From Ferroacidibacillus organovorans (GTDB lineage: Bacteria; Bacillota; Bacilli; Alicyclobacillales; SLC66), in NCBI RefSeq assembly GCF_001642725.1, contig NZ_LSUQ01000009.1, positions 25,042 through 89,041 on the forward strand: a stretch of DNA of 64,000 nucleotides, written 5' to 3'. The notes below the pieces were generated by a model. That model had not been told where the DNA came from. It was given only the letters and a program-made list of their open reading frames with translations, and ran no database searches. Positions 43,591-51,645 of this stretch are shown piece after piece. A program made the translations under genes and the position numbers. Position 1 is the first letter of the stretch; the number at the start of each line of letters is the position of its first letter.

Positions 43591-43710
43591 TTACGGTCGC
43601 GCCGAATAGATATGATAGATTCGAAATTCCCACAAGAGAACCATGACCGCTACCAAAACGACGATGGCAATTCCAATTCGAAGATTTTTTATTTTGCGCC
43701 CTTGTGCCAT
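43591..43710 (-). CDS. 39-residue single-span peptide upstream of qoxA
   Basis: ATG 43710 follows GGGAGGCGTGAT, a good ribosome binding site. The product has a basic N-terminus (MAQGRKIKNLR), one hydrophobic span (IGIAIVVLVAVMVLLW) and a short aromatic tail (EFRIYHIYSARP). It stops at TAA 43591-43593, 80 bases before qoxA, in the same direction. The size fits a small accessory oxidase subunit. Not recognised as a known family. Confidence 0.6.
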   Translation of the reverse strand: MAQGRKIKNLRIGIAIVVLVAVMVLLWEFRIYHIYSARP

Positions 43711-43752
43711 ATCACGCCTCCCTGCCATCAAAAGTGACTGCTCTTGGAAGAC

Positions 43753-43881
43753 TTATCTGTTGGGCGATAACCAATAACCGTCAAACCACCACATTACGGC
43801 GCCAAGTGCGACAAGAAATACGATCGTCGCAAGAAAAATCCATGTGACTCTTGTCAGACCTCGATTTGCATCTTTCATCAT
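43753..43881 (-). CDS. 42-residue single-span peptide, head of oxidase operon
   Basis: ATG 43881 follows a GGGGGG-rich site. The product begins MMKDANRGLTRVTW, then one span (IFLATIVFLVALGAVMWWF) and an outside DGYWLSPNR. It ends at TAA 43753, 42 bases before the next peptide gene, and reads toward qoxA. Like its neighbour, it could be a micro-subunit or assembly factor of the oxidase; this is inference. Confidence 0.55.
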   Translation of the reverse strand: MMKDANRGLTRVTWIFLATIVFLVALGAVMWWFDGYWLSPNR

Positions 43882-44027
43882 GTAGCGTTATCCCCCCACG
43901 CATCCTATAGCGTAAGGGCAGTATGTGTAGAAAACAGGTGGATTATCCAAGCATTTCCTAAGGGGATTTGAATGAAATTAAAAAAGAGAGAGCACAAGTG
44001 AATCTGCCCTCCCTTTTGAACCGCTGT

Positions 44028-44897
44028 TTATTCTTTTATGACGAGGGATACTCCGAGAAGAATCAAAAAGGCTCCGAGCCAAAATGTGAAACCGACACGC
44101 TCACCGAGAATCAGCCAGCCAAGCCATGTCCCAATCAACGGTTGAAAAAAGAAATACAAACCTCCCGTGCCGGCATCAAGCCACTGCAGTCCTTTGTTCC
44201 ACAAGAAAAAAGCGCCAGCTGTAGATACCACGCCAAGATACAGCACGCCGCCCCAAATCACAGGGTGAAAAAAAACACCTGGCGATAGGTGAATCCACTG
44301 TTCATAAACAAACGGGGTGATGACAAGGGTTGCCGTCAGAACGGAATACATGGTGATGGTTACTTGCGAATAGGAACGCGGGACACGCTTTACAAAAATG
44401 GACATAAGCGCCCATGTAAGTGCCGCAATGACCAGAATGAAGCCGCCAAGTTGATAGGAATGATTAAATCCCCCAATTCCAACGACCATCAAAACACCGA
44501 TTGTGGCGAGCCCCGCAGAGACGGCCCTTCGCAACGTGATCCTTTCACCCAAAAAAATCCGGCCAAAAACAACCATAAAAGCGGGTGTCGCTGACGTAAT
44601 CATCGCGCCCATCTGTGCGGTAGATAGCTTTGTTCCATAAAACTGCGCCCCTATGGAGATTACGTACCCGACAATGCCTATCGCCAGAATCGACGGTAGA
44701 TCCTTCCGATGAACCCGCCAAGATTGCCGCGTGAAGATCATGATCAGCGCCAGCACGATGAGCGCGACCACATAGCGAAGCCACACAAGCAAAAGCGGTT
44801 GCACCACAGTCAAGACCAGCTTGCTTACCACGTACATGCCGCCCCAAATACTCGCTGCGAGCGCCATGTAAAATCCGCCCAAAAACTTTTTACTCAT
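44028..44897 (-). CDS. DMT-superfamily transporter (EamA)
   Basis: A 289-residue, ten-span protein with two EamA repeats: FYMALAASIWGGMYVVSKLVL with WLRYVVALIVLALIMIF, and GGFILVIAALTWALMSIFVKR with WLGAFLILLGVSL at the end. GAQFYGTKLSTAQMGAMITSATPAFMVVFGRIFLGERITLRRA is typical. Relatives export amino acids or other metabolites. ATG 44897 follows GGAGGGGTACAAC; in-frame codons upstream to 45005 are not supported. Confidence 0.9.
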   Translation of the reverse strand: MSKKFLGGFYMALAASIWGGMYVVSKLVLTVVQPLLLVWLRYVVALIVLALIMIFTRQSWRVHRKDLPSILAIGIVGYVISIGAQFYGTKLSTAQMGAMITSATPAFMVVFGRIFLGERITLRRAVSAGLATIGVLMVVGIGGFNHSYQLGGFILVIAALTWALMSIFVKRVPRSYSQVTITMYSVLTATLVITPFVYEQWIHLSPGVFFHPVIWGGVLYLGVVSTAGAFFLWNKGLQWLDAGTGGLYFFFQPLIGTWLGWLILGERVGFTFWLGAFLILLGVSLVIKE

Positions 44898-45059
44898 GTT
44901 GTACCCCTCCGTCAATCGCTGGACATTGCCTGTCCTCTGACGAAAGAGATCATGATGGGATCTTCTTCGCTCAGAGGCGAAGAGTTGTCGGTACATCATT
45001 TTCAAAACGTCGTTTGAAGTCCATCTCCTTCACGACCTTTCCGTCTGAACTTCTATTGA

Positions 45060-47777
45060 TCACTGAACAGGCACATTGTAATTGTTTCCGCTGTTGTTGT
45101 CCCAATTGTTGTTTTGGTCGTGAAACACAACGTTGAACTCATTTGCATTTGCCGGAATTGTTACCGTCGCCGCAAAACTGCCGTTTGACTGTTTAGTCAT
45201 CGCTGTATCTGTCACGCCTGTAAACCCGTTGTATCCCCAATGCATATCGATTGATGAGGCATTGGGAGCAAGTGTGCCATCATAGTAGATGGTTGCTGGT
45301 TGACCCGCAACAAGCGGATATGGATTGGTATCCACAGTGCCTGGCATTTGAATTTCCATATTGTAATTCTGTCCACCGTTGTTATCCCATGTCCCATTCT
45401 GATTGTAAAAGGCGGCATTCAACTGTGAGCCAACTGGAATTGAAACCGTCGCCTTCCACGAACCATTGTCCTGTTTCACCATCGGCGTATCGATGGTAGA
45501 ATTCCAGCCGTTGAACCCCCAATGCATCGTCATTGTACTCGCCGTCGAAGCAAGAGACCCATCATAATAAATGGATGCCGTTTGACCGGCTGTGAGTGGA
45601 CTGGTATTAGAACTTACTGCAGGCAAAGCTGCACCAGATACGAGTGGTCCTCCCGCCTGCTCTAACATTGTTGCATAGTGTCCAGGGAGAGTCACTGTAA
45701 TGTTGCCGCTGCTGTCAACCGTATAACTTGAGGCTTCTGTCACACCGTTAACCAGTGGGGTCACGTTTGTAAGGGTGCTGCCGATCAAGCTGCCCGCGTC
45801 AGCTGCCGGAATCGTCTCTGTCTGTGTTGTGTTGCTATTGTTTAAGATGATAATCATTCGCTGGTTTGCGTCAAAGCGAGAAAATGCATAGACATTTGTG
45901 TTATTGTCCGCCACCAAGGTCATGAACGAGCCATCTCGAAGTGCACTGTATTGATGACGCAACGCGATGAGTTGCTGATAGAGTTGAAAAACGCTGTTGC
46001 CGCCATTGGCAACCTGACTCCAGTCAAACGTCCAGCGTTTTCCTGCGTCATTTGTCCCTCCACCCATCATGCCATACTCGTCACCGTAGTAGATCGTTGG
46101 AAGTCCCACGTATGAAAATTCAAGAAAAGCGCCCAAATCGTCTTTCCATACATTCGGAGTTCCTCCATAAGGCTCCGTAAATGTCGAACCATTAGGCGCA
46201 GTATACGTTTTATAGGAGATGGACTCTGCAGCCCGTTCTCCGAATCGTGGTGTGTCTTGTGTACTCAACTGATTCACCTGTGTCAATTGTGCAGCACGCG
46301 GTGCTTGAACAAGCGTATTGTGTAGCCATTGATCCAATTGGGTAGGATCAATGCTATTCGCATTAAATCCGTCATCATATCCAGTGATCCACTCGGAAGC
46401 TGGCTGCAAAAATCCGTTATAATTGACGGAGCTGTCCCATTGATTCCCGTTTAACCATTCATAAGGCTGTGATCCCTCAAACCATTCCCCGAAAATAAAT
46501 GAATTTGGGTTGGCTGCCTTGACAGACGAGCGAAATCCCTGCCAGACCGCATGATTGGTCGGATCATTGTAATTTCCATTCGCCTCTGGATCATAGCCGT
46601 TTGCTCCGACATGGCCTGGCGCGTCAAGCCTCCAGCCATCGATGAGATAAGGCGGATTTAAATAAGTCTGTGCCACGCTGTTGCTATTACCGTAAATCTC
46701 ACCCTGCAGGGAAGTCGATCCGTAGTTCAATTTAGGCAAATTCGCTACACCTTCAAAGGTAGCGTAGGAATTTGGCCAGGAGGAGAAGGTGTACCAATTG
46801 TAATACGGGCTGGTCTGACTCGATTGCGCCCCTTGGAACCAGGCATTGCTAGCTCCGGTGTGATTAAAAACACCATCAAGAACAATGCGACCCTTTTGTC
46901 CCGCTGGATCCGTTGAATTGTGAACATCCGAAGAGAGCTGTTGAAGCGCCGAATTTCCACCAAAGTGCGGATCCACTTGAAAATAGTTCTGTGTGTCATA
47001 CTTGTGATTTGTGTTTGCAGTAAAAATTGGATTGAGATAAAGAATATTGGCTCCCAGTGAATTCGTGATATATGAGAGCTTTTGGTCAACCCCTTCCAGA
47101 TCCCCGCCTGCAAACGCGACTTGATCTGTTCCACCTTGATTGCCAAGTTCCGGGTCCTGTCCCCAATTCAATTGAACCGTCGGATTCCCTTGCCAGGTAT
47201 AGGCGCCATTTGTCACGTCGTTTGCCGTGTTTCCGTTATAAAAACGGTCAACAAAAACCTGATACTGTACACCTCGTTGAGCCCACGTTGGCGTCGTAAA
47301 TCCTGGTGCAATCCAAAAATCGCCACCTGTGGGACCATTGGCAGGAGCCGATGACGCAGCGCCAAACCCGTTGTAATAAGCAATGCTGGTTCCGTCATTC
47401 GCCTGAAAATAATAAAACCTTGTATCTGCACTCGCGGGTAGCGTGACGGTCCAAAATTCATACAATCCATTCGCATCGGTTCCAGAATAGCTCATGGGAT
47501 ACGTCGACGTAGTGCCTGTTACATTGTCATACACCATCGCCTCAGCACTGGTTAAATTATTCGCAGTTGCACGCAACGTGAGCTGGATTGGATCAATCGG
47601 CGATGGCTCTTGCGGCGAAAAATACAATGGACCCTGGTCTGCAAAAAGTCCATCCCACTGAACCGTTGAATATGTTGTTGCGTGAGCCCCCATGACAGGG
47701 TAAAGCATACCTAATGTCAGAACAATCCCAGCAGCGCGATTTATCTTCTGCCTGCTATTAATAATCCTGCGTTTCAT
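45060..47777 (-). CDS. Secreted GH13 alpha-amylase/neopullulanase with two CBM25-like modules
   Basis: The 905-residue enzyme has a signal peptide (AAGIVLTLGMLYPVMGAHA) and an N-terminal CBM34-like domain. The GH13 barrel has region I DGVFNHTG, region II GWRLDAPGHVG with the nucleophile Asp, and region III FIFGEWFEG with the acid Glu. Region IV reads LSTQDTPRF, so the usual His before the Asp is Gln. Two C-terminal repeats follow, each ending WDNNxGxNYN, the CBM25 starch-binding signature. It hydrolyses starch or pullulan outside the cell. It starts at ATG 47777 behind AGGGGGTCGTCTG. Confidence 0.93.
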   Translation of the reverse strand: MKRRIINSRQKINRAAGIVLTLGMLYPVMGAHATTYSTVQWDGLFADQGPLYFSPQEPSPIDPIQLTLRATANNLTSAEAMVYDNVTGTTSTYPMSYSGTDANGLYEFWTVTLPASADTRFYYFQANDGTSIAYYNGFGAASSAPANGPTGGDFWIAPGFTTPTWAQRGVQYQVFVDRFYNGNTANDVTNGAYTWQGNPTVQLNWGQDPELGNQGGTDQVAFAGGDLEGVDQKLSYITNSLGANILYLNPIFTANTNHKYDTQNYFQVDPHFGGNSALQQLSSDVHNSTDPAGQKGRIVLDGVFNHTGASNAWFQGAQSSQTSPYYNWYTFSSWPNSYATFEGVANLPKLNYGSTSLQGEIYGNSNSVAQTYLNPPYLIDGWRLDAPGHVGANGYDPEANGNYNDPTNHAVWQGFRSSVKAANPNSFIFGEWFEGSQPYEWLNGNQWDSSVNYNGFLQPASEWITGYDDGFNANSIDPTQLDQWLHNTLVQAPRAAQLTQVNQLSTQDTPRFGERAAESISYKTYTAPNGSTFTEPYGGTPNVWKDDLGAFLEFSYVGLPTIYYGDEYGMMGGGTNDAGKRWTFDWSQVANGGNSVFQLYQQLIALRHQYSALRDGSFMTLVADNNTNVYAFSRFDANQRMIIILNNSNTTQTETIPAADAGSLIGSTLTNVTPLVNGVTEASSYTVDSSGNITVTLPGHYATMLEQAGGPLVSGAALPAVSSNTSPLTAGQTASIYYDGSLASTASTMTMHWGFNGWNSTIDTPMVKQDNGSWKATVSIPVGSQLNAAFYNQNGTWDNNGGQNYNMEIQMPGTVDTNPYPLVAGQPATIYYDGTLAPNASSIDMHWGYNGFTGVTDTAMTKQSNGSFAATVTIPANANEFNVVFHDQNNNWDNNSGNNYNVPVQ

Positions 47778-47830
47778 CAGACGACCCCCTATTTGGAATC
47801 AAATCATCAAAAATCGTTATTTAAAACACG

Positions 47831-47848
47831 TGCGCAAACGATTGCGCA
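47831..47848. promoter_or_regulatory. LacI-family-like operator upstream of the amylase
   Basis: TGCGCAAACGATTGCGCA is a perfect 7-base palindrome around a 4-base centre with the LacI/GalR core AAACGATT. It lies about 60 bases upstream of the amylase start. A MalR-type maltose regulator is a candidate binder. Confidence 0.6.
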
Positions 47849-47909
47849 ATCACACCAAATCATCCGTGCCTGGAATCAAGCATCTAAAGAGAAATAGAGT
47901 TCAATCACT

Positions 47910-47923
47910 TGAAATCGTTTTCA
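47910..47923. promoter_or_regulatory. CcpA catabolite-responsive element (cre)
   Basis: TGAAATCGTTTTCA matches the cre consensus TGWAANCGNTNWCA at every position. It lies about 135 bases upstream of the amylase start, so glucose repression by CcpA is expected. The rest of the 47778-48057 gap is AT-rich, and no gene is seen in it. Confidence 0.75.
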
Positions 47924-48057
47924 CACATGCATTCACGCACCCTTCCAGAAAGCATATAAAATGCTCTCGACAAGATATTCCAACCATGCGTATGCAACGA
48001 TTCTATTAGGATATGAGTTGTTCTGCAACAAAAATTTACGATCAATCGAAAAATAGG

Positions 48058-49260
48058 TCAATTCACTCTCTCCCTACCACGCCACCAATAGGTCACACCA
48101 AGAATTGCGATCACACCAATTACACTGCCAAGTTGTGCCGCGTGGAATAGACCGATGGATTGCGCCAACCAACCGAAAAGTGGAAAACCAAAAATCATGA
48201 ACACGGAGAAAGCTGTTGAATTAAAGGACAATAACGTTGCGCGCTGCTCTGATGGAATGATTTGATTAAGCCCTTGTTCGATGAGGGGTTCAATCGCATT
48301 TCCAGCGATCGACCCCAACAAGTAACCAAACCCAAGGCTCAATCCCGGTAACCATGCAAATAACATGAGTCCAATCGCGGCAAGAATGCTAGAGACGGTA
48401 ACCATTCTCTTGTTCCCCATGCGTTTGACCAACCCTTCTGCCAGAGATGACAGGAGCGCGCCCAGTCCATTTTCAAATCCCGTCAATATTCCGATTCCGA
48501 CGAGTGTATACCCTGCGTGAAGTAGGAGCGATTGACCGTAAAATGCAAACGTTGCAATGCAACCAAAGAGGATGCCACTCAGTGCAATCCAAGCGAGAAA
48601 AGGAGGACTTTTTTTCGCGAATTGCAACGCTTGATGTGCAATCGAAAAAACGGAAGCGTGCTCCCTGACGGATTTTCTCATCTCCCTCGGCTCGCGCACC
48701 CAAAGCACCGTGAAAAAAGAGATGACATTGACGATGGTATACAAAACATAGACAGCCGACCAAGACCACGCGGCAAGCGCGCCTCCAGTCGCTTCAGCAA
48801 TTCCCATGCTGATGAGTGAGATGGCGACCAAACGACCTGAAATCGCCAGATAGCGGTTCTGCACACCCGCCCACCCAGCCGATTCATAGGCGATTGATGT
48901 GTCGCTGCCATTCACGAACGTTACCTGCAACCCGCGCAACACAAAGGACGCCGCAGCCAACCAAAAGCTGTGCGAAAAAAGAGCAAGACTTGTATACCCG
49001 ATGCCAAACACTGCACTCACAAGCAATGAAAGCTTCCAACCAAAACGATCCGCAAAAATACCAATTGGCACGTCCGACACAAGGCAGACCACATGCAGTA
49101 GTGACTCTAGAAGTCCTACTTCAAAAAGTGAGAGTCCTCGCTGCTGCCAAAAGACGAGCCAGATGCCACCATCCACCCAAAATCGCGACGTCGCAACAAA
49201 TGCGTAGAGCGCGATGAGATTTTTCCGCCCTGCTCGCACTTGATTGATAAATTCATCCAC
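48058..49260 (-). CDS. MFS transporter
   Basis: About 400 residues with 12 predicted spans and the MFS motif region DVPIGIFADRFGWKLSLLVSAVFG between TM2 and TM3. A second half begins PPFLAWIALSGILFGCIATF and LASLAEGLVKRMGNKRMVTVS is the loop between TM8 and TM9. The frame opens at 49458, but GTG 49260 has GGAGG 10 bases upstream and begins right before TM1. Substrate unknown; the family includes drug exporters. The leader carries an attenuator-like hairpin and a small ORF. Confidence 0.88.
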   Translation of the reverse strand: MDEFINQVRAGRKNLIALYAFVATSRFWVDGGIWLVFWQQRGLSLFEVGLLESLLHVVCLVSDVPIGIFADRFGWKLSLLVSAVFGIGYTSLALFSHSFWLAAASFVLRGLQVTFVNGSDTSIAYESAGWAGVQNRYLAISGRLVAISLISMGIAEATGGALAAWSWSAVYVLYTIVNVISFFTVLWVREPREMRKSVREHASVFSIAHQALQFAKKSPPFLAWIALSGILFGCIATFAFYGQSLLLHAGYTLVGIGILTGFENGLGALLSSLAEGLVKRMGNKRMVTVSSILAAIGLMLFAWLPGLSLGFGYLLGSIAGNAIEPLIEQGLNQIIPSEQRATLLSFNSTAFSVFMIFGFPLFGWLAQSIGLFHAAQLGSVIGVIAILGVTYWWRGRERVN

Positions 49261-49284
49261 GTTTTCCTGTCCTCCGTTTCGTCC

Positions 49285-49320
49285 AAAAAGAAAAACCATC
49301 CAGGATACGTCCCTGAATGG
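49285..49320 (-). terminator. Leader terminator (attenuator candidate) before the MFS gene
   Basis: Minus-strand CCATTCAGG pairs with CCTGGATGG over 9 bases around GACGTAT and is followed by TTTTTCTTTTT. It is placed after the leader ORF stop (49356) and 25 bases before the MFS start, where a terminator makes sense only if it is regulated. Confidence 0.7.
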
Positions 49321-49355
49321 CTGGACTCGACGGTTTTGCAGATCGCCAAGGTGTG

Positions 49356-49478
49356 TTATCCGTTGGGATGCGGCATGCCGAATGAGTCGCCAGAAAAGGA
49401 CAGACGTATCCCGTTTGGCATTTTCATCGGACCAAAAAGGCGCACATAAAATTGCCACGACGACGGTTTCATCAGCAT
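49356..49478 (-). CDS. 40-residue leader peptide upstream of the MFS gene
   Basis: ATG 49478 follows GGGGGTGAACGC, and the stop is TAA 49356-49358. The product is MLMKPSSWQFYVRLFGPMK, then MPNGIRLSF and a Gly/Asn/Pro-rich end (FGMPHPNG). It lies between a plausible promoter and the attenuator-like hairpin, so it could be a translated leader controlling readthrough, as for drug-efflux genes. It may instead be an independent small protein. Confidence 0.5.
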   Translation of the reverse strand: MLMKPSSWQFYVRLFGPMKMPNGIRLSFSGDSFGMPHPNG

Positions 49479-49507
49479 GCGTTCACCCCCTATACAGAAT
49501 TATTATT

Positions 49508-49536
49508 AGTTTAACGGTCCATTTTGTACACGTCAA
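49508..49536 (-). promoter_or_regulatory. SigA-type promoter candidate for the MFS leader
   Basis: TTGACG (49531-49536) and TAAACT (49508-49513) are separated by 17 bases on the minus strand, 30 bases upstream of the leader peptide start. The -10 matches 4 of 6 consensus bases. Confidence 0.5.
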
Positions 49537-49705
49537 GGCGCGCAACACCAAATTTGTCTATGAATAAATATGAAAATACTTCGTATAGGATTGACCAAAT
49601 GTAATCTACTTGATATATTTTGTCTCACAAAAATATTTAGAACTCTCCCTTTAGTCTGCCAGGAAGAGTAGCCTTTTCACCGATTTCACGGAGAGGAATG
49701 ATGGC

Positions 49706-50659
49706 GTGTTTAGTTTCATCATCAGGCGTCTGCTTCAATCCATTCCTGTCTTGCTAGGCATTTCCCTTTTGCTGTTCTTTATGATGCACGCAATCCCGGG
49801 CGGCCCACTCGCCATGTATGATCATGAACCGGGGATGACAAAAGAGTTGCTCGCGCAGCTTAAAGCGAATTTCGGGCTCAACAAACCGCTTTGGGTACAG
49901 TATTTCAATTGGCTAGGTGGCGCATTACAAGGCAATTTTGGCTATTCCTTCTCCTATGGCGTGCCCGCACTGCAAATGGTTCTTCAACGCATGCCAGCGA
50001 CACTTGAATTGATGCTCTCTTCCTTTGTTATCGCGGTCATTCTATCGTTTGTCATCGGCGTGTTCAGCGCGCTCCGCCAATACTCCATCTGGGATTATCT
50101 CTTGACCATCCTTAGCTATATCGGAGTGGCGATGCCCACCTTTTGGCTAGGATTGATGGTTCTCGTGCTCTTTGCCGTAAAACTTCAATGGTTTCCAGTC
50201 GGCGGCATGTCTACCCCCGGTCAGGCATTTTCACTCTCCAATCAAGTCTGGCACGCCATTTTACCCGTCAGCATTCTCGCCCTCTACCTCGTCGCGCACG
50301 AGAGTCGCTATGTGCGTTCCTCCATGCTTGAAGTCTTAGGCGCAGATTACATTCGCACCGCACGCTCAAAAGGGCTTTTTCCATCCGTCATCACATGGAA
50401 GCACGCGCTCAAAAACGCGCTGCTGCCAGTCGTCACCGTGATGGTCATGGATGGCGCTTATCTCTTCGGCGGAGCGCTCGTCACAGAAACGATCTTTTCC
50501 TGGCCAGGTATGGGTCGCCTCTTTATCCAAGCGATCACACAGGATGACTACCCAGTCATCATGGTCGTCATCTCACTGCTCTCTGTGATCATCGTACTCG
50601 CAAATATTCTCGCTGACGTCCTCTATGCGGTACTTGATCCACGCGTGCAGTTTGACTGA
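49706..50659 (+). CDS. Peptide ABC transporter permease (DppB type)
   Basis: The 317-residue, six-span protein has IIRRLLQSIPVLLGISLLLFFMMHAIPGGPLAMY at its N-terminus, the DppB/OppB start. The EAA loop is SMLEVLGADYIRTARSKGLFPSVITWKHALKNALLPVVT. It is the first gene of a three-gene rightward operon with a GTG start at 49706 behind AGAGGAATGATGGC. It forms one half of the membrane channel for oligopeptides or nickel-like ligands. Confidence 0.92.
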   Translation: MFSFIIRRLLQSIPVLLGISLLLFFMMHAIPGGPLAMYDHEPGMTKELLAQLKANFGLNKPLWVQYFNWLGGALQGNFGYSFSYGVPALQMVLQRMPATLELMLSSFVIAVILSFVIGVFSALRQYSIWDYLLTILSYIGVAMPTFWLGLMVLVLFAVKLQWFPVGGMSTPGQAFSLSNQVWHAILPVSILALYLVAHESRYVRSSMLEVLGADYIRTARSKGLFPSVITWKHALKNALLPVVTVMVMDGAYLFGGALVTETIFSWPGMGRLFIQAITQDDYPVIMVVISLLSVIIVLANILADVLYAVLDPRVQFD

Positions 50660-50688
50660 GGTTTTTTCAATGAGGAGTGTGCTCTGAC

Positions 50689-51591
50689 GTGGCGATTGCA
50701 ACAGAACCGACCGTGACAAAAACGTTTTCCATAGGGACATCGAATCAGCAGCGCATGATCAAGCGCATTTTTCGAAACAAGATAACCATCATCGCGACCT
50801 GTTTTCTGATCCTCGTGGCGCTCTCCGCAATCTTTGCACCATGGATAGCGCCGTATACACTGAATACTCCCGATTTGAACGCGATGCTGGCGCCGCCAAG
50901 CAGCGTCCACCTCATGGGAACCGATGATGTGGGGATCGATCTCTTCACAGAGGTGCTGTATGGCGGAAGGATTTCCCTCATGATCGGCCTGTCATCCGCA
51001 CTCATCGCGGTAATGATCGGGGGCGCCATCGGGTCAATCGCCGGATACTTTGGCGGCACCGTCGACGCGGTTCTCATGCGACTCACCGACGTCGGCCTGT
51101 CTGTGCCCCTCCTCTTTGTGATCCTTGGGCTCGTGGCGGTGCTCGGACCATCACCGACAACCATTGTCGAGGTGATCAGCCTGACATCCTGGATGTACCC
51201 AGCTCGCATCATTCGCAGTCGCTTTCTCTACTTGAAGAGCCTCGACTACGTCACTGCCACAAAAACCGTGGGCTGTCGAAACGGGCGCATCATCTTTTCA
51301 CACATTATGCCAAACGCCGTTGCGCCACTGATTGTCAATACCACCCTTTTGGTTGGGCAGGCCATCGTGCTCGAGTCGGTGATGAGCTTTCTTGGTGCAG
51401 GCGTGCAACCGCCGAACATCTCGTGGGGCTACCTTCTCAATCAGGCGCAGAGTTACTTGACAAGCGCCCCTTGGCTCGCCATCTTTCCTGGACTGATGAT
51501 CTTTCTCGTGGTGCTATGCATCAACGTTCTTGGCGACGCAGTCCGCGACGCATTCGATGCGAGCTACACCCTCGAAGGGGGGCGATCATGA
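50689..51591 (+). CDS. Peptide ABC transporter permease (DppC type)
   Basis: About 300 residues with six spans and the DppC N-terminal region FRNKITIIATCFLILVALSAIFAPWIAPY. The EAA loop is SRFLYLKSLDYVTATKTVGCRNGRIIFSHIMPNAVAPLIVNTTLL. I start at GTG 50689, 11 bases after GAGGAG; GTG 50677 is too close to it. It is followed after 54 bases by the solute-binding protein gene. Confidence 0.92.
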   Translation: MAIATEPTVTKTFSIGTSNQQRMIKRIFRNKITIIATCFLILVALSAIFAPWIAPYTLNTPDLNAMLAPPSSVHLMGTDDVGIDLFTEVLYGGRISLMIGLSSALIAVMIGGAIGSIAGYFGGTVDAVLMRLTDVGLSVPLLFVILGLVAVLGPSPTTIVEVISLTSWMYPARIIRSRFLYLKSLDYVTATKTVGCRNGRIIFSHIMPNAVAPLIVNTTLLVGQAIVLESVMSFLGAGVQPPNISWGYLLNQAQSYLTSAPWLAIFPGLMIFLVVLCINVLGDAVRDAFDASYTLEGGRS

Positions 51592-51645
51592 GATAGGTTT
51601 GCCGCATTTTCAATCATGACCATCATCACATTGGGGGGTTCACAA

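Noticed and set aside
45060..45660. DNA repeat or mobile element in the amylase 3' end
   Set aside because: The two similar blocks are in-frame CBM25-like modules differing at many positions.
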